In this document: piece by piece, positions 16,453 through 23,803 of the stretch
Position numbering within the stretch: the first letter of the stretch is position 1
How the letters are laid out: the number at the start of each line of letters is the position of its first letter
From: JAVBMU01 sp031552185
GTDB taxonomy: Bacteria > Actinomycetota > Actinomycetes > Actinomycetales > Cellulomonadaceae
Assembly: GCA_031552185.1 (NCBI GenBank)
Contig: JAVBMU010000007.1
Location: 17,485 to 81,484, forward strand
Length of the DNA: 64,000 bases
Direction of reading: 5' to 3'
Program-made: the position numbers and the translations under genes
The notes under the pieces: model-generated
What the model saw: only the letters and a program-made list of their open reading frames with translations
Databases searched by the model: none
What the model was told of the DNA's origin: nothing

Positions 16453-16554
16453 CCCGCCCGCGAGATCATCTGCCCGGGCCGCCGAAAACGCCTTCGGCGT
16501 TCGGCCGCCGTCGCGTACCCTGGGCTGCGCAGACGCGACGATCGGAGGACGGAC

Positions 16555-17025
16555 ATGGCACGCGAGGGTGGCCGACGCCTGGTCGCGTCCAACCGAAAGG
16601 CCCGGCACGACTACCTGATCGAGGACGTACTGGAGGCCGGCATCGTGCTGACCGGCACCGAGGTCAAGGCGCTGCGGGCCGGGCGGGCGTCGCTCGCCGA
16701 CGGGTTCGCGAGCATCTCCGGTGGCGAGGCGTGGCTGGAGAACGTGCACATCCCCGAGTACACCGAGGGCACCTGGAACAACCACACCCCGCGGCGCAAG
16801 CGCAAGCTGCTGCTGCATCGCGCGGAGATTTTGCGCCTGACCGCAAAGGTTCAAGAGAAGGGCCTCACGGTCGTCCCGCTGTCGCTCTACTTCCTGGACG
16901 GGCGGGCCAAGGTGGAACTCGCCGTCGCGCGCGGCAAGCGGGAGTACGACAAGCGGCAGGCGCTGCGCGAGCGGCAGGACCAACGCGAGGCCCAGCGGGC
17001 GATGCGGGGCCGCGTCGACCGATGA
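16555..17025 (+). CDS. smpB: SsrA-binding protein SmpB
   Basis: SmpB binds tmRNA and delivers it to stalled ribosomes for trans-translation. The 156 residues show the family core: NRKARHDYLIED near the N-terminus, LTGTEVKALRAGRASLADGFA, and the basic tail GKREYDKRQALRERQDQREAQRAM that occupies the empty mRNA channel. ATG 16555 follows GGAGGA at 16545-16550, and a TACCCT box at about 16517-16522 could be its -10. Its RNA partner ssrA lies about 200 bases downstream. Confidence 0.97.
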   Translation: MAREGGRRLVASNRKARHDYLIEDVLEAGIVLTGTEVKALRAGRASLADGFASISGGEAWLENVHIPEYTEGTWNNHTPRRKRKLLLHRAEILRLTAKVQEKGLTVVPLSLYFLDGRAKVELAVARGKREYDKRQALRERQDQREAQRAMRGRVDR

Positions 17026-17231
17026 TGCGCTTGGCCGCAGCGGGCGCCCGGGAGGCCGGGCGGAGGAGTCGGCGGGCGCCAGGGAATAGATGCCGAACCG
17101 CGCCCGTTCCTCAGGTAGGATCTGATCTGCTCGGCGCTCGGGTCCAGCAGCTGCTGGTTCGAATGCTGGTCGATTCGGTCTGCTTGACGATTCGGTCTGC
17201 GGGTCGACCCGCCGAGCTTGACAATTCCACA
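17026..17231 (+). other. smpB-ssrA spacer
   Basis: No gene is evident. A TAGGAT hexamer at 17116-17121 could be the -10 of a precursor ssrA transcript, whose 5' end would then be trimmed by RNase P; TTGACA occurs at 17219-17224 just before the mature RNA, too close to be its -35. Confidence 0.3.
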
Positions 17232-17596
17232 GGGGGTGATCGGTTTCGACGGTGGTCGTGCTTCGAGGAGAAGCGGGTCGAGGACGCAGGTTCGTCTCGT
17301 AAACGATGCCTGCAAACCAATAGGTGCCGATACACAGAGCACCGACTTCGCCCTCGCCGCCTGAGCGAGCTGTGAAGTCCGTCAGCCCGGGGTTGCTCTC
17401 GACCCGGTTCCTGGCGTCATCCAGAGAGCCACTGCCTACTCCGTTCGTCATCGGCGGCGTAGGGACACTTAGGTGACTGAGCCCGTCGGCGTCTTGTCCG
17501 TGTGAGCGCCGGGGCCGAGAAAAACAGCAGCGGACTACACCCGTAGAAGACCTGGATTTGCGTCACCGGACCGGGGTTCGATTCCCCGCACCTCCA
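17232..17596 (+). ncRNA. ssrA: Transfer-messenger RNA (tmRNA)
   Basis: The 5' end GGGGGTGATCGGTTTCGAC is the tmRNA hallmark and its first seven bases pair with CACCTCC at the 3' end, completing the acceptor stem. A T-arm (GGTTCGATTCC) precedes the 3' end. The tag reading frame is at 17326-17364, encoding ADTQSTDFALAA then TGA (with the first Ala as the resume codon); the ALAA end is the protease signal. The 3' CCA is not fully encoded (discriminator A at 17596). It tags proteins from stalled ribosomes together with SmpB. Confidence 0.95.
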
Positions 17597-17601
17597 CTCT
17601 C

Positions 17602-17640
17602 ACAACGGCCCGCGACGGCCTTGCCGTCGCGGGCCGTTGT
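17602..17640 (+). terminator. ssrA terminator hairpin
   Basis: A perfect 18-bp inverted repeat (left arm 17602-17619, right arm 17623-17640) with a three-base CTT loop starts six bases after the mature tmRNA end. The core is CGGCCCGCGACGGC. No T tract follows, as is usual in this GC-rich genome. Confidence 0.85.
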
Positions 17641-17712
17641 GCTGCCCCGACGCGGGCCTGGCCTGGACGCGTGCGTTCCGCTCGTCGTCGGTTTCCCCCG
17701 GAGTCAAGGGTT

Positions 17713-17826
17713 CGCGAGTCAGTACCTCGCGCCGCGAGTCAGTACCTGACGCCGTGTTTTTGTCCGCTTTTCGACGTGCGTCGATGGCTTCGGTACTGAC
17801 TCGGCGCGTGCGGTACTGACTCGGCG
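17713..17826. repeat. Two direct plus two inverted copies of a 12-bp motif
   Basis: CGAGTCAGTACC occurs twice in direct orientation (within 17713-17727 and 17733-17747; 15 bp identical, 20-bp period) and twice inverted (17792-17803 and 17812-17823, also 20-bp period). The pairs face each other across about 45 bases containing a TTTTTG run. It lies between the ssrA terminator and the 3' end of the DUF4349 gene. Confidence 0.85.
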
Positions 17827-17936
17827 AATTCGGCGGCTCGATCTCCGCCACGTCGGTGGCGAAGACGCCAACTGTATGGGTGCCAGGCCGTGCTGCGAGT
17901 CGGTTGCGGGCGCGGAGCGAATGCCGTTGGCGCGGG

Positions 17937-19001
17937 TCAGGGGCGCGACGCGTCCGCGCCAACCCGTTCGGCGCTGCCGCCCGCACCGCCCGCACCGCCC
18001 GCACCGACGGCACTCGGCTCGACGCGGCGGTCGGTGCCGACCTGGCCGGCCGCCGCCCCCGGCCCCGCCCCCGGTCCTGCGCCGACGCCCGGGCCGCCGC
18101 CCGGCCCCGGCCCGCCGACCGGCCCACCCGCCGGCGGGGCCGCCGCGGCGTCCCGCCTGCGGCGCAGCAACCACCGCACCAGGAACCACCCGCCGGCCCC
18201 GACGACCAGCCAGGGCAGCAGCGCGCCGAAGGCGACGACGATCGCGTTCAGGGTGGCGAGGAAGGCGTTCCAGCCCGAGCGCAGCCCGCCGAGGAAACCG
18301 CCGGGGGCGATGCGCTCGCCGGTCGAGGGCCGTTCGACCACGCTCAGTTGGAGCGTTGACATGCCGACCTGGTCGCTGAGCCGGGCGCGCTCGGCCTCCA
18401 TGCTCTCCAATTCGCCCTGCCGCTCGGCGAGTTCCTTCTCGACGGCGAGCAGGTCGGCGGTCGAACCGGCCTTGGCGAGGAGCGCCTGCAGCCGCGTGAC
18501 GGAGGTCTGCAGCGCGTTGATCCGCGCGTCGAGGTCCTGGGCGGTGCCGGTGACGTCCTCGGTCTGGATGCTCAGGTCGGCGAGCTTGCCCAATCGCCCG
18601 AGGGCTTCTACGGCGTCGGTCGTCTTGGTGGCGGGCAGCCGCAGGGTGAGTTCGGCGCCGGGGGCGATGTCGTCGTCGGCGGCCGTTTCGTGGCGGGCGT
18701 CAATCCGCCCGCCGGCGGCGTCGACCAGGGCAATGACTTGCTTCACGGCCTTCGGGACGTCGCCGACCCGCAAGGTCGCCGACCCGGTGGTGATGACTTC
18801 CCGGTCCCGATCCTGATCCTGGGCGGCGCCGTCCGAGGCATCCTCGGCGGTGCGGCTCTGCGCCGAATAGTCGGCGCCGGCCTCGGCGCCGGCGGCCGGC
18901 GCCGCCGCGGAGTCGTCGTGGCCGCCCCCGCCGCCGGTGCAACCCGCGAGCAAGCCGAGGAGAAGAACGCTGCCGGCGATGGAAGCGAGTCGGGTGCGCA
19001 T
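17937..19001 (-). CDS. DUF4349 domain-containing lipoprotein
   Basis: A 354-residue membrane lipoprotein: signal peptide with lipobox LAGC (Cys about residue 21), a DUF4349 domain (about 70-275) containing the N-terminal strand VITTGSATLRVGDVPKAV, a coiled coil (about 150-215, DARINALQTSVTRLQALL, ELAERQGELESMEAERARL) and a C-terminal transmembrane helix (about 245-275) ended by RRRR, then a Gly/Pro/Ala-rich tail of about 70 residues. The function of DUF4349 proteins is unknown; the coiled coil plus membrane helix suggests an envelope scaffold. It is transcribed towards the ssrA terminator region. Confidence 0.85.
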   Translation of the reverse strand: MRTRLASIAGSVLLLGLLAGCTGGGGGHDDSAAAPAAGAEAGADYSAQSRTAEDASDGAAQDQDRDREVITTGSATLRVGDVPKAVKQVIALVDAAGGRIDARHETAADDDIAPGAELTLRLPATKTTDAVEALGRLGKLADLSIQTEDVTGTAQDLDARINALQTSVTRLQALLAKAGSTADLLAVEKELAERQGELESMEAERARLSDQVGMSTLQLSVVERPSTGERIAPGGFLGGLRSGWNAFLATLNAIVVAFGALLPWLVVGAGGWFLVRWLLRRRRDAAAAPPAGGPVGGPGPGGGPGVGAGPGAGPGAAAGQVGTDRRVEPSAVGAGGAGGAGGSAERVGADASRP

Positions 19002-19131
19002 ATGCCGAGACTAGGGCGCCGCCGGCGGCCTGCGGGCCACTCACTCGAACCGTGACCGACTCGTTGGGTACTCGTCACCCGATCGGTATCGGCCACGGCG
19101 CAAGACTCGCCATGCGACGCACAGGGTCGCC

Positions 19132-19193
19132 AAAACGGTCGCCGAAGCGGCGCCCCTAAAACGGTCCCCCGAAGCGGCGCCCCGAAGCGGCGC
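19132..19193. repeat. 26-bp tandem repeat, about 2.4 copies
   Basis: Two units starting AAAACGGTC and ending GAAGCGGCGCCCC (19132-19157 and 19158-19183) differ at few positions; GAAGCGGCGC follows again at 19184-19193. It lies between the divergent DUF4349 and ROK genes (19002-19279), a gap that otherwise shows only the operator described at 19251. Confidence 0.75.
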
Positions 19194-19250
19194 TGAGGTG
19201 CCCGGAAGCGCGCTAGCGGTTCGGTTACGGCGCCCGCCACCGTTTGCCGG

Positions 19251-19277
19251 TTGTATGTAAAGGAGCTCTACTAACAA
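19251..19277. promoter_or_regulatory. Operator-like imperfect palindrome over the ROK gene ribosome binding site
   Basis: Arms TTGTATGTAAAG and CTCTACTAACAA match as inverted repeats at nine of twelve positions around a GAG centre. The right end is two bases from the ATG 19280, and the ribosome binding site AAGGAG (19259-19264) lies inside. The sequence resembles the TTAGTAAA-type palindromes recognised by ROK repressors, so autoregulation of the operon is likely; this is inference. Confidence 0.55.
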
Positions 19278-19279
19278 AC

Positions 19280-20440
19280 ATGACGACGGCAGTCACCGGC
19301 AGTGTCGCCCCCGCACGGAGGCTCAGCTCGGGCTTGCGCCCGACCGCGAAGGTGCTGCCCGAACACGCCCGGGCGCACAACCGATCGCTCGTCCTGCAGC
19401 ACCTCTTCCACGGCGGCCCCACCTCGCGGGCCGACCTCGCCCGCGCTACCGGTCTGACCCGCGTGACGATCTCCGACCTGGTCGCGGATCTGATCGAGGA
19501 GGGACTCGTCGAGGAACTCGGGGTACGCCCCGGCCAACGGGTCGGCAAGCCGGCGATCCTCGTCGGGATGCGGACCACCGCCCATCAGATCGTCTCCGTC
19601 GACCTGACCGACGACGCGGTCCTGCGCGGCGCGGTGTTGACCCTGGCCGGGGACATTGTCGAGCGGCGCCAGTGCGCCGTCGACGGCCGCGCCGGCGACG
19701 AACTGATCGAGCTGTTGCTTCGGTTCACCCGCTCGCTCCTCGCCGCGGCGTCCGCGCCGGTGGTCGGCGTCGGCGTCGGCTCGCCGGGCATCGTCGACGC
19801 GGCCGGCACGGTGCTCGAAGCCCCGAACCGCCGCTGGTACAACGTCCCGCTCGCCGCTCACCTGACCGGCCGGCTCGGCCTGCCGGTCCACGTTGCCAAC
19901 GACGCGAACATCGCCGCCCTGGGCGAGTTTACGTTCGGCGCCGCCTCGGATACGGCGGTGCTGGTGCTGACCGTGGGGGAGGGGGTGGGCGCGGGCATCG
20001 TGCTCGACGGCGCCCGGGTCCGCGGCCACGGCGACGCCGCCGGCGAACTGGGCCACGTCACCGTCGTCGACCACGGTCGACGTTGCGCCTGCGGCCGGAC
20101 CGGTTGCCTCGAAACCGTCCTGTCCGTGCCCGCCCTGCGGCGGGCGATCGACGGGTTGGACCGGCAGGATTCCGACGCCCACCTGGCGTCGGTGGGCAGG
20201 GTGCTGGGCATCGCCCTCGCCCCTGTCGTCAGCGCCCTCAACCTCGCCGAGATCGTCGTCGCCGGACCGGCCGACCTCCTCGACGGCGCGCTGTGCGAGG
20301 CGGCGCTCGACACCATCCGCGAACGGACCATGCCGGTGATCGGCGCCGGCCTTGCGTTGCGGATGGCCACCTTGGATGAAGACGTCGTGCTGGCAGGCGC
20401 GGCCGTCCTCGTCCTCTCCGGGCAACTGGGGGTGTCGTGA
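19280..20440 (+). CDS. ROK family transcriptional regulator
   Basis: A 386-residue repressor with an N-terminal winged helix-turn-helix (about 30-85, TSRADLARATGLTRVTISDLVADLI) and a C-terminal ROK sugar-binding domain (about 95-385). The ROK signature Cys motif CACGRTGCLE is present, as is GHVTVVDHGRRC. ROK repressors release DNA on binding a sugar or sugar phosphate. ATG 19280 is chosen over upstream codons because AAGGAG precedes it. The following genes encode an amino-sugar ABC importer, a ROK kinase and NagB, so the inducer is probably N-acetylglucosamine, a chito-oligomer or a derivative. Confidence 0.92.
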   Translation: MTTAVTGSVAPARRLSSGLRPTAKVLPEHARAHNRSLVLQHLFHGGPTSRADLARATGLTRVTISDLVADLIEEGLVEELGVRPGQRVGKPAILVGMRTTAHQIVSVDLTDDAVLRGAVLTLAGDIVERRQCAVDGRAGDELIELLLRFTRSLLAAASAPVVGVGVGSPGIVDAAGTVLEAPNRRWYNVPLAAHLTGRLGLPVHVANDANIAALGEFTFGAASDTAVLVLTVGEGVGAGIVLDGARVRGHGDAAGELGHVTVVDHGRRCACGRTGCLETVLSVPALRRAIDGLDRQDSDAHLASVGRVLGIALAPVVSALNLAEIVVAGPADLLDGALCEAALDTIRERTMPVIGAGLALRMATLDEDVVLAGAAVLVLSGQLGVS

Positions 20441-20550
20441 CCAGGACCCCCGCCCATGGCGGCTCCCGCTGAGGCTCCCGCTGAGCAGCACCTTCCCCAC
20501 CCCTGGTGGCGGCCCGAGGCCGCCGCCGCGAACCCCACAAGGGAGAACTC

Positions 20551-21858
20551 GTGAAGAAGAACCGTCTCGCCTTCGCCTCCGCGGCGGGGGCACTCACCGT
20601 GGCGCTCGCGCTGTCCGCGTGCGGCGGCGGCTCCGGGTCGGACAACGATGCGTCGTCCACCAAGGCCCCGGAAACCGGCAAGACCATCCGGGTGTGGTTG
20701 ATCCAGCCCGACAAGAACGCTCAGGGCGCGGCCAACGAGTACCTGATCAAGACCTTCGAGGACCAGAACCCCGGCAACAAGCTGGTCATCGAGGAACAGC
20801 AGTGGGCCACGTACAAGGACAAGTACCTGTCGACACTGTCCGGCAACGATGCCCCCGACGTCGTCGAGATGGGCAACACGGACACGCCCGGCTTCACGGC
20901 CGCCGGCGCGCTGATGGATCTGACGGACAAGAAGGCCGAACTCGGCGGCGATGACTTGCTGCCCGGCTTCGTCGGCATCGGCACCTACGAGGGCAAGTTC
21001 TTTGCGCCGCCGTACTACTCCGGCGCCCGCGTGGTCTTCTACGCGCCGGGCACGGTCAAGGACGCGGTGCCCGCCACGCTCGCCGACTACGTCGCGACCG
21101 GCGAGAAGAACAAGAAGGACGCCTTCTCCGGTATCTACTTGCCGGGCAAGGACTGGTACAACGTCCTGCCCTACGTCTGGGCGAACGACGGCTTCATCGC
21201 CGAACAGGGCGACGACGGCAAGTGGACCGCCGGCTTCTCGAGCCCGGGCGGCATCAAGGGTCTGACCATGGCCCAGCAGGTGATGACCAAGGCCAACAGC
21301 CAGACCGTAGCCCCGGCCGACGGTGACGAGGCCAAGGGCACCGCCGTCTTCTGCCAGGGCAAGATCGGCTACCTCGCCGGCCCGACCTGGCTGGGCGGCG
21401 CCATCGCCGCGCCGGCCGACGCCGAGGCGCCCGGTTGCCCGGACACCTTCGGCAAGGACCTCACGGCGTTTGCGCTGCCGGGCCTGACCGCGGGCTCCGT
21501 TGCGCCGACGTTCGCGGGCGGCTCGAACCTGGGCATCCCGATGAAGTCGAAGAATCCGGACCTGGCCTACCAAGCGCTGAAGATCATCCTGTCCCCGGAG
21601 TACCAGGGCATGATCGCCGAGAAGGGCATGCTGCCGGCGCTCGTCTCGCAGGACGCCAAGCTCCCGCAGGACAAGGCGACGCAGGAAGGCGCCAAGGCCG
21701 CGGCGTCGGCGATTCTGACCCCGGCCTCGCCGAAGTGGTCCGACGTCGAGACGAAGAACTACCTCAAGGACGCCTTCACGAAGCTCGCCCAGGGCGGCGA
21801 CGTCACCGCGATCGCGAAGAACCTCGACCAGCAGATCGAGGACACGCTCAACAGCTGA
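20551..21858 (+). CDS. Extracellular sugar-binding lipoprotein of an ABC importer
   Basis: A 435-residue family 1 solute-binding protein with a lipobox LSAC (Cys about 24) after a short signal peptide. The mature part has the usual bilobal pattern: VWLIQPDKNAQGAANEYLIKTFE, then DAPDVVEMGNTDTPGF and FAGGSNLGIPMKSKNPDLAYQ. GTG 20551 follows AAGGGAGAA. It captures the sugar outside the cell for the two permeases at 21941 and 22894. The nagB and ROK kinase neighbours point to N-acetylglucosamine or chitobiose, comparable to Streptomyces NgcE or DasA; the exact sugar cannot be read from the sequence. Confidence 0.92.
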   Translation: MKKNRLAFASAAGALTVALALSACGGGSGSDNDASSTKAPETGKTIRVWLIQPDKNAQGAANEYLIKTFEDQNPGNKLVIEEQQWATYKDKYLSTLSGNDAPDVVEMGNTDTPGFTAAGALMDLTDKKAELGGDDLLPGFVGIGTYEGKFFAPPYYSGARVVFYAPGTVKDAVPATLADYVATGEKNKKDAFSGIYLPGKDWYNVLPYVWANDGFIAEQGDDGKWTAGFSSPGGIKGLTMAQQVMTKANSQTVAPADGDEAKGTAVFCQGKIGYLAGPTWLGGAIAAPADAEAPGCPDTFGKDLTAFALPGLTAGSVAPTFAGGSNLGIPMKSKNPDLAYQALKIILSPEYQGMIAEKGMLPALVSQDAKLPQDKATQEGAKAAASAILTPASPKWSDVETKNYLKDAFTKLAQGGDVTAIAKNLDQQIEDTLNS

Positions 21859-21863
21859 GCCCC

Positions 21864-21918
21864 GGTGTGGGCGCCGCCGGCGCCCGGCAATCCGCGCGGG
21901 CGGCGCGGCGCCCACACC
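21864..21918 (+). terminator. Intercistronic hairpin after the binding-protein gene
   Basis: Perfect 13-bp arms GGTGTGGGCGCCG (21864-21876) and CGGCGCCCACACC (21906-21918) start six bases after the stop codon. Hairpins here typically stabilise the binding-protein message and reduce read-through into permease genes, giving more binding protein than membrane subunits. Confidence 0.7.
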
Positions 21919-21940
21919 TCGAGACCGGAGAACCATCGAC

Positions 21941-22897
21941 ATGAGCGCCCTCGCCACCGCCAGGACGTCGACCCCCACCGAGGCGCCGACCGAGCCGCCG
22001 CGCCGCCGCGCGCGGGGGTCCGGCCTCCCGTGGGCGCTGCTGATCCCGACCTTCGCCATCCTCGGCGTCATGGTCGGTTACCCGCTGGTCCGGCTGATCT
22101 ACTTGTCTGCGCAGGAGTACGGCAAGCCGCAGTTGTTCGGGCAGCCGGCGCGGTTTGTCGGCCTGGACAATTACGTCGAGATTCTCGGGGACAGCGAATT
22201 CTGGCTGGTGCTGGGCCGGAGTTTCGCCCTGATGTTCGTATGCGTCGGCCTGACCCTCGGGCTGGGCACCCTCATCGCGCTGTTGATGATGCGGCTGAGC
22301 CCGTTCTTCCGCGGGCTGGTCTCGGTCGGCATGCTGCTGGCCTGGGGGATGCCCGCGCTGACGGCGACGATCGTGTGGGGGTGGATCTTCGACCATCAGT
22401 TCGGCGTGGTCAATTACCTGGCCGGGCAGCTCACGGGTCATTCCTGGCAGGGCCACTCGTGGCTGATCTCGCCGGTGTCCTTCTTCGGGGTCGCCTGCAT
22501 CATCATCGTCTGGGGCGCGATTCCGTTCGTCGCCTTCACCATGTACGCCGGGCTCGGTCAGATCCCCGGCGAGGTGCTGGAGGCGGCCGAGCTGGACGGC
22601 GCCGGTCCGCTGCAGCGGTTCCGACTGATCCAGGTTCCGTTCGTGCGCTCGATCCTCACCGTGCTGATTGTGCTGTCCGTGATCTGGGACCTGCGCGTGT
22701 TCACCCAGATCTATGCGCTGCAGGGCATCGGCGGGGTGGCGTCGGAAACCAACACCCTCGGCACCTACATCTTCCAGCAGGCGTTCAGCGAGGCGAATTA
22801 CGGCCGGGCGAGCGCGATCGGCGTGATTATGGTGCTCATTTTGATGACGATTTCGCTGTACTACGTCAACCGGACCGTCCAGGAGGAGGTGCTGTGA
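21941..22897 (+). CDS. Sugar ABC transporter permease, MalF type
   Basis: A 318-residue inner-membrane subunit with six predicted transmembrane helices after an Arg/Pro-rich N-terminus of about 28 residues. The ATPase-coupling EAA loop is present (GEVLEAAELDGAGPLQRFRLIQVP, near residues 210-235). ATG 21941. It overlaps the second permease by four bases (GTGA), so the two are translated together and probably form a heterodimer. Confidence 0.94.
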   Translation: MSALATARTSTPTEAPTEPPRRRARGSGLPWALLIPTFAILGVMVGYPLVRLIYLSAQEYGKPQLFGQPARFVGLDNYVEILGDSEFWLVLGRSFALMFVCVGLTLGLGTLIALLMMRLSPFFRGLVSVGMLLAWGMPALTATIVWGWIFDHQFGVVNYLAGQLTGHSWQGHSWLISPVSFFGVACIIIVWGAIPFVAFTMYAGLGQIPGEVLEAAELDGAGPLQRFRLIQVPFVRSILTVLIVLSVIWDLRVFTQIYALQGIGGVASETNTLGTYIFQQAFSEANYGRASAIGVIMVLILMTISLYYVNRTVQEEVL

Positions 22898-23802
22898 GCG
22901 CGGCCGTCACGGTCCCCACCCGGCCCGTCGCCCGCACCGAGGCCCCCCGTCGGGCGCGCCGCCGCGGCGGACGGGGCACGAACGCGGCCTGGTCCGTGGT
23001 CGCGGTCCTGGTGTTCTGCGCGTTCGTCTTCCCGGTGTACTGGATGGTGAACACATCCTTCCAGCCGTCGTCGAACGTGCTGAGCTATACGCCGCACTTC
23101 TTCCCGGACGACTTCACCCTGCGCGCGTATTCGTCGGCGATCAATGATCCCAACCCAGCGGTGTTCGGTGTCGGCCTGCGCAATTCCATGCTGGTCACCC
23201 TGCTGACGCTGATCGTGGCCCTGTTCGTCGGATTCGCCGCGGCGCTGGCGGCGACCCGCTTCCGCTTCCGCGGCCGGCGGACCTTCATCATCGCGATCCT
23301 GATCATCCAGATGATCCCGGCCGAGGCGATGTTCGTCTCCGTGTACAAGATCCTCGACTCGTGGTACCTGACGAATTCGATCGTCGGCCTGGGCCTCGCT
23401 TACACCGCGGCCGTGCTGCCCTTCACGATCTGGACGCTGCGCGGGTTCGTCAACGGCGTCCCGGTGGAACTCGAGGAGGCGGCGATGATCGACGGCTGCT
23501 CGCGCGGCCGGGCGTTCCGGAAGATTACCTTCCCGCTGCTGGCGCCCGGGCTGGTCGCCACCGGCGTCTTCGCCTTCATTCAGGCCTGGAACGAATTCGT
23601 CCTGGCGCTCGTCGTGATGACCAAACCGGAGAACGTGACGCTGCCCGTGTGGCTGCGGTTCTTCCAGCAGGCGACCCGGGCCACGAACTGGTCAGGATTG
23701 ATGGCCGGGTCGGTGCTGATGAGCATCCCGGTGATCGTCTTCTTCCTGTTCGTGCAGCGGCGGATGACCGGCGGCCTGGTTGCCGGCGCCGTGAAGGGCT
23801 GA
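22894..23802 (+). CDS. Sugar ABC transporter permease, MalG type
   Basis: A 302-residue permease with six transmembrane helices and the EAA loop VELEEAAMIDGCSRGRAF. GTG 22894 overlaps the stop of the first permease, deciding the start. No ATP-binding gene follows; as in Streptomyces sugar importers, a shared MsiK-like ATPase encoded elsewhere would power the complex (known for the family, inferred here). Confidence 0.94.
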   Translation: MSAAVTVPTRPVARTEAPRRARRRGGRGTNAAWSVVAVLVFCAFVFPVYWMVNTSFQPSSNVLSYTPHFFPDDFTLRAYSSAINDPNPAVFGVGLRNSMLVTLLTLIVALFVGFAAALAATRFRFRGRRTFIIAILIIQMIPAEAMFVSVYKILDSWYLTNSIVGLGLAYTAAVLPFTIWTLRGFVNGVPVELEEAAMIDGCSRGRAFRKITFPLLAPGLVATGVFAFIQAWNEFVLALVVMTKPENVTLPVWLRFFQQATRATNWSGLMAGSVLMSIPVIVFFLFVQRRMTGGLVAGAVKG

Positions 23803-23803
23803 G

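Larger units (their letters stand above)
6209..16500. other. Island with two tandem sigma/lipoprotein/adaptor/ABC modules
   Basis: This block separates the M23 gene from smpB, genes that are usually adjacent in related chromosomes. It is visibly less GC-rich at third codon positions than its flanks. It contains two paralogous gene sets: 6219-11066 and 11475-16452. No integrase, transposase or clear terminal repeat was found, so the mechanism of arrival is unknown; the tmRNA gene, a frequent integration site, lies about 0.8 kb to the right but has no visible duplicated 3' end. Confidence 0.7.

Noticed and set aside
17219..17224. TTGACA as the ssrA -35 element
   Set aside because: It lies only about 8 bases before the mature 5' end, leaving no room for a -10 element.
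16500..17650. The tmRNA gene as the attachment site of the 10-kb island
   Set aside because: No second copy of the tmRNA 3' end was found near 6.2 kb and the island lies on the 5' side beyond smpB, which does not fit integration into the ssrA 3' end.
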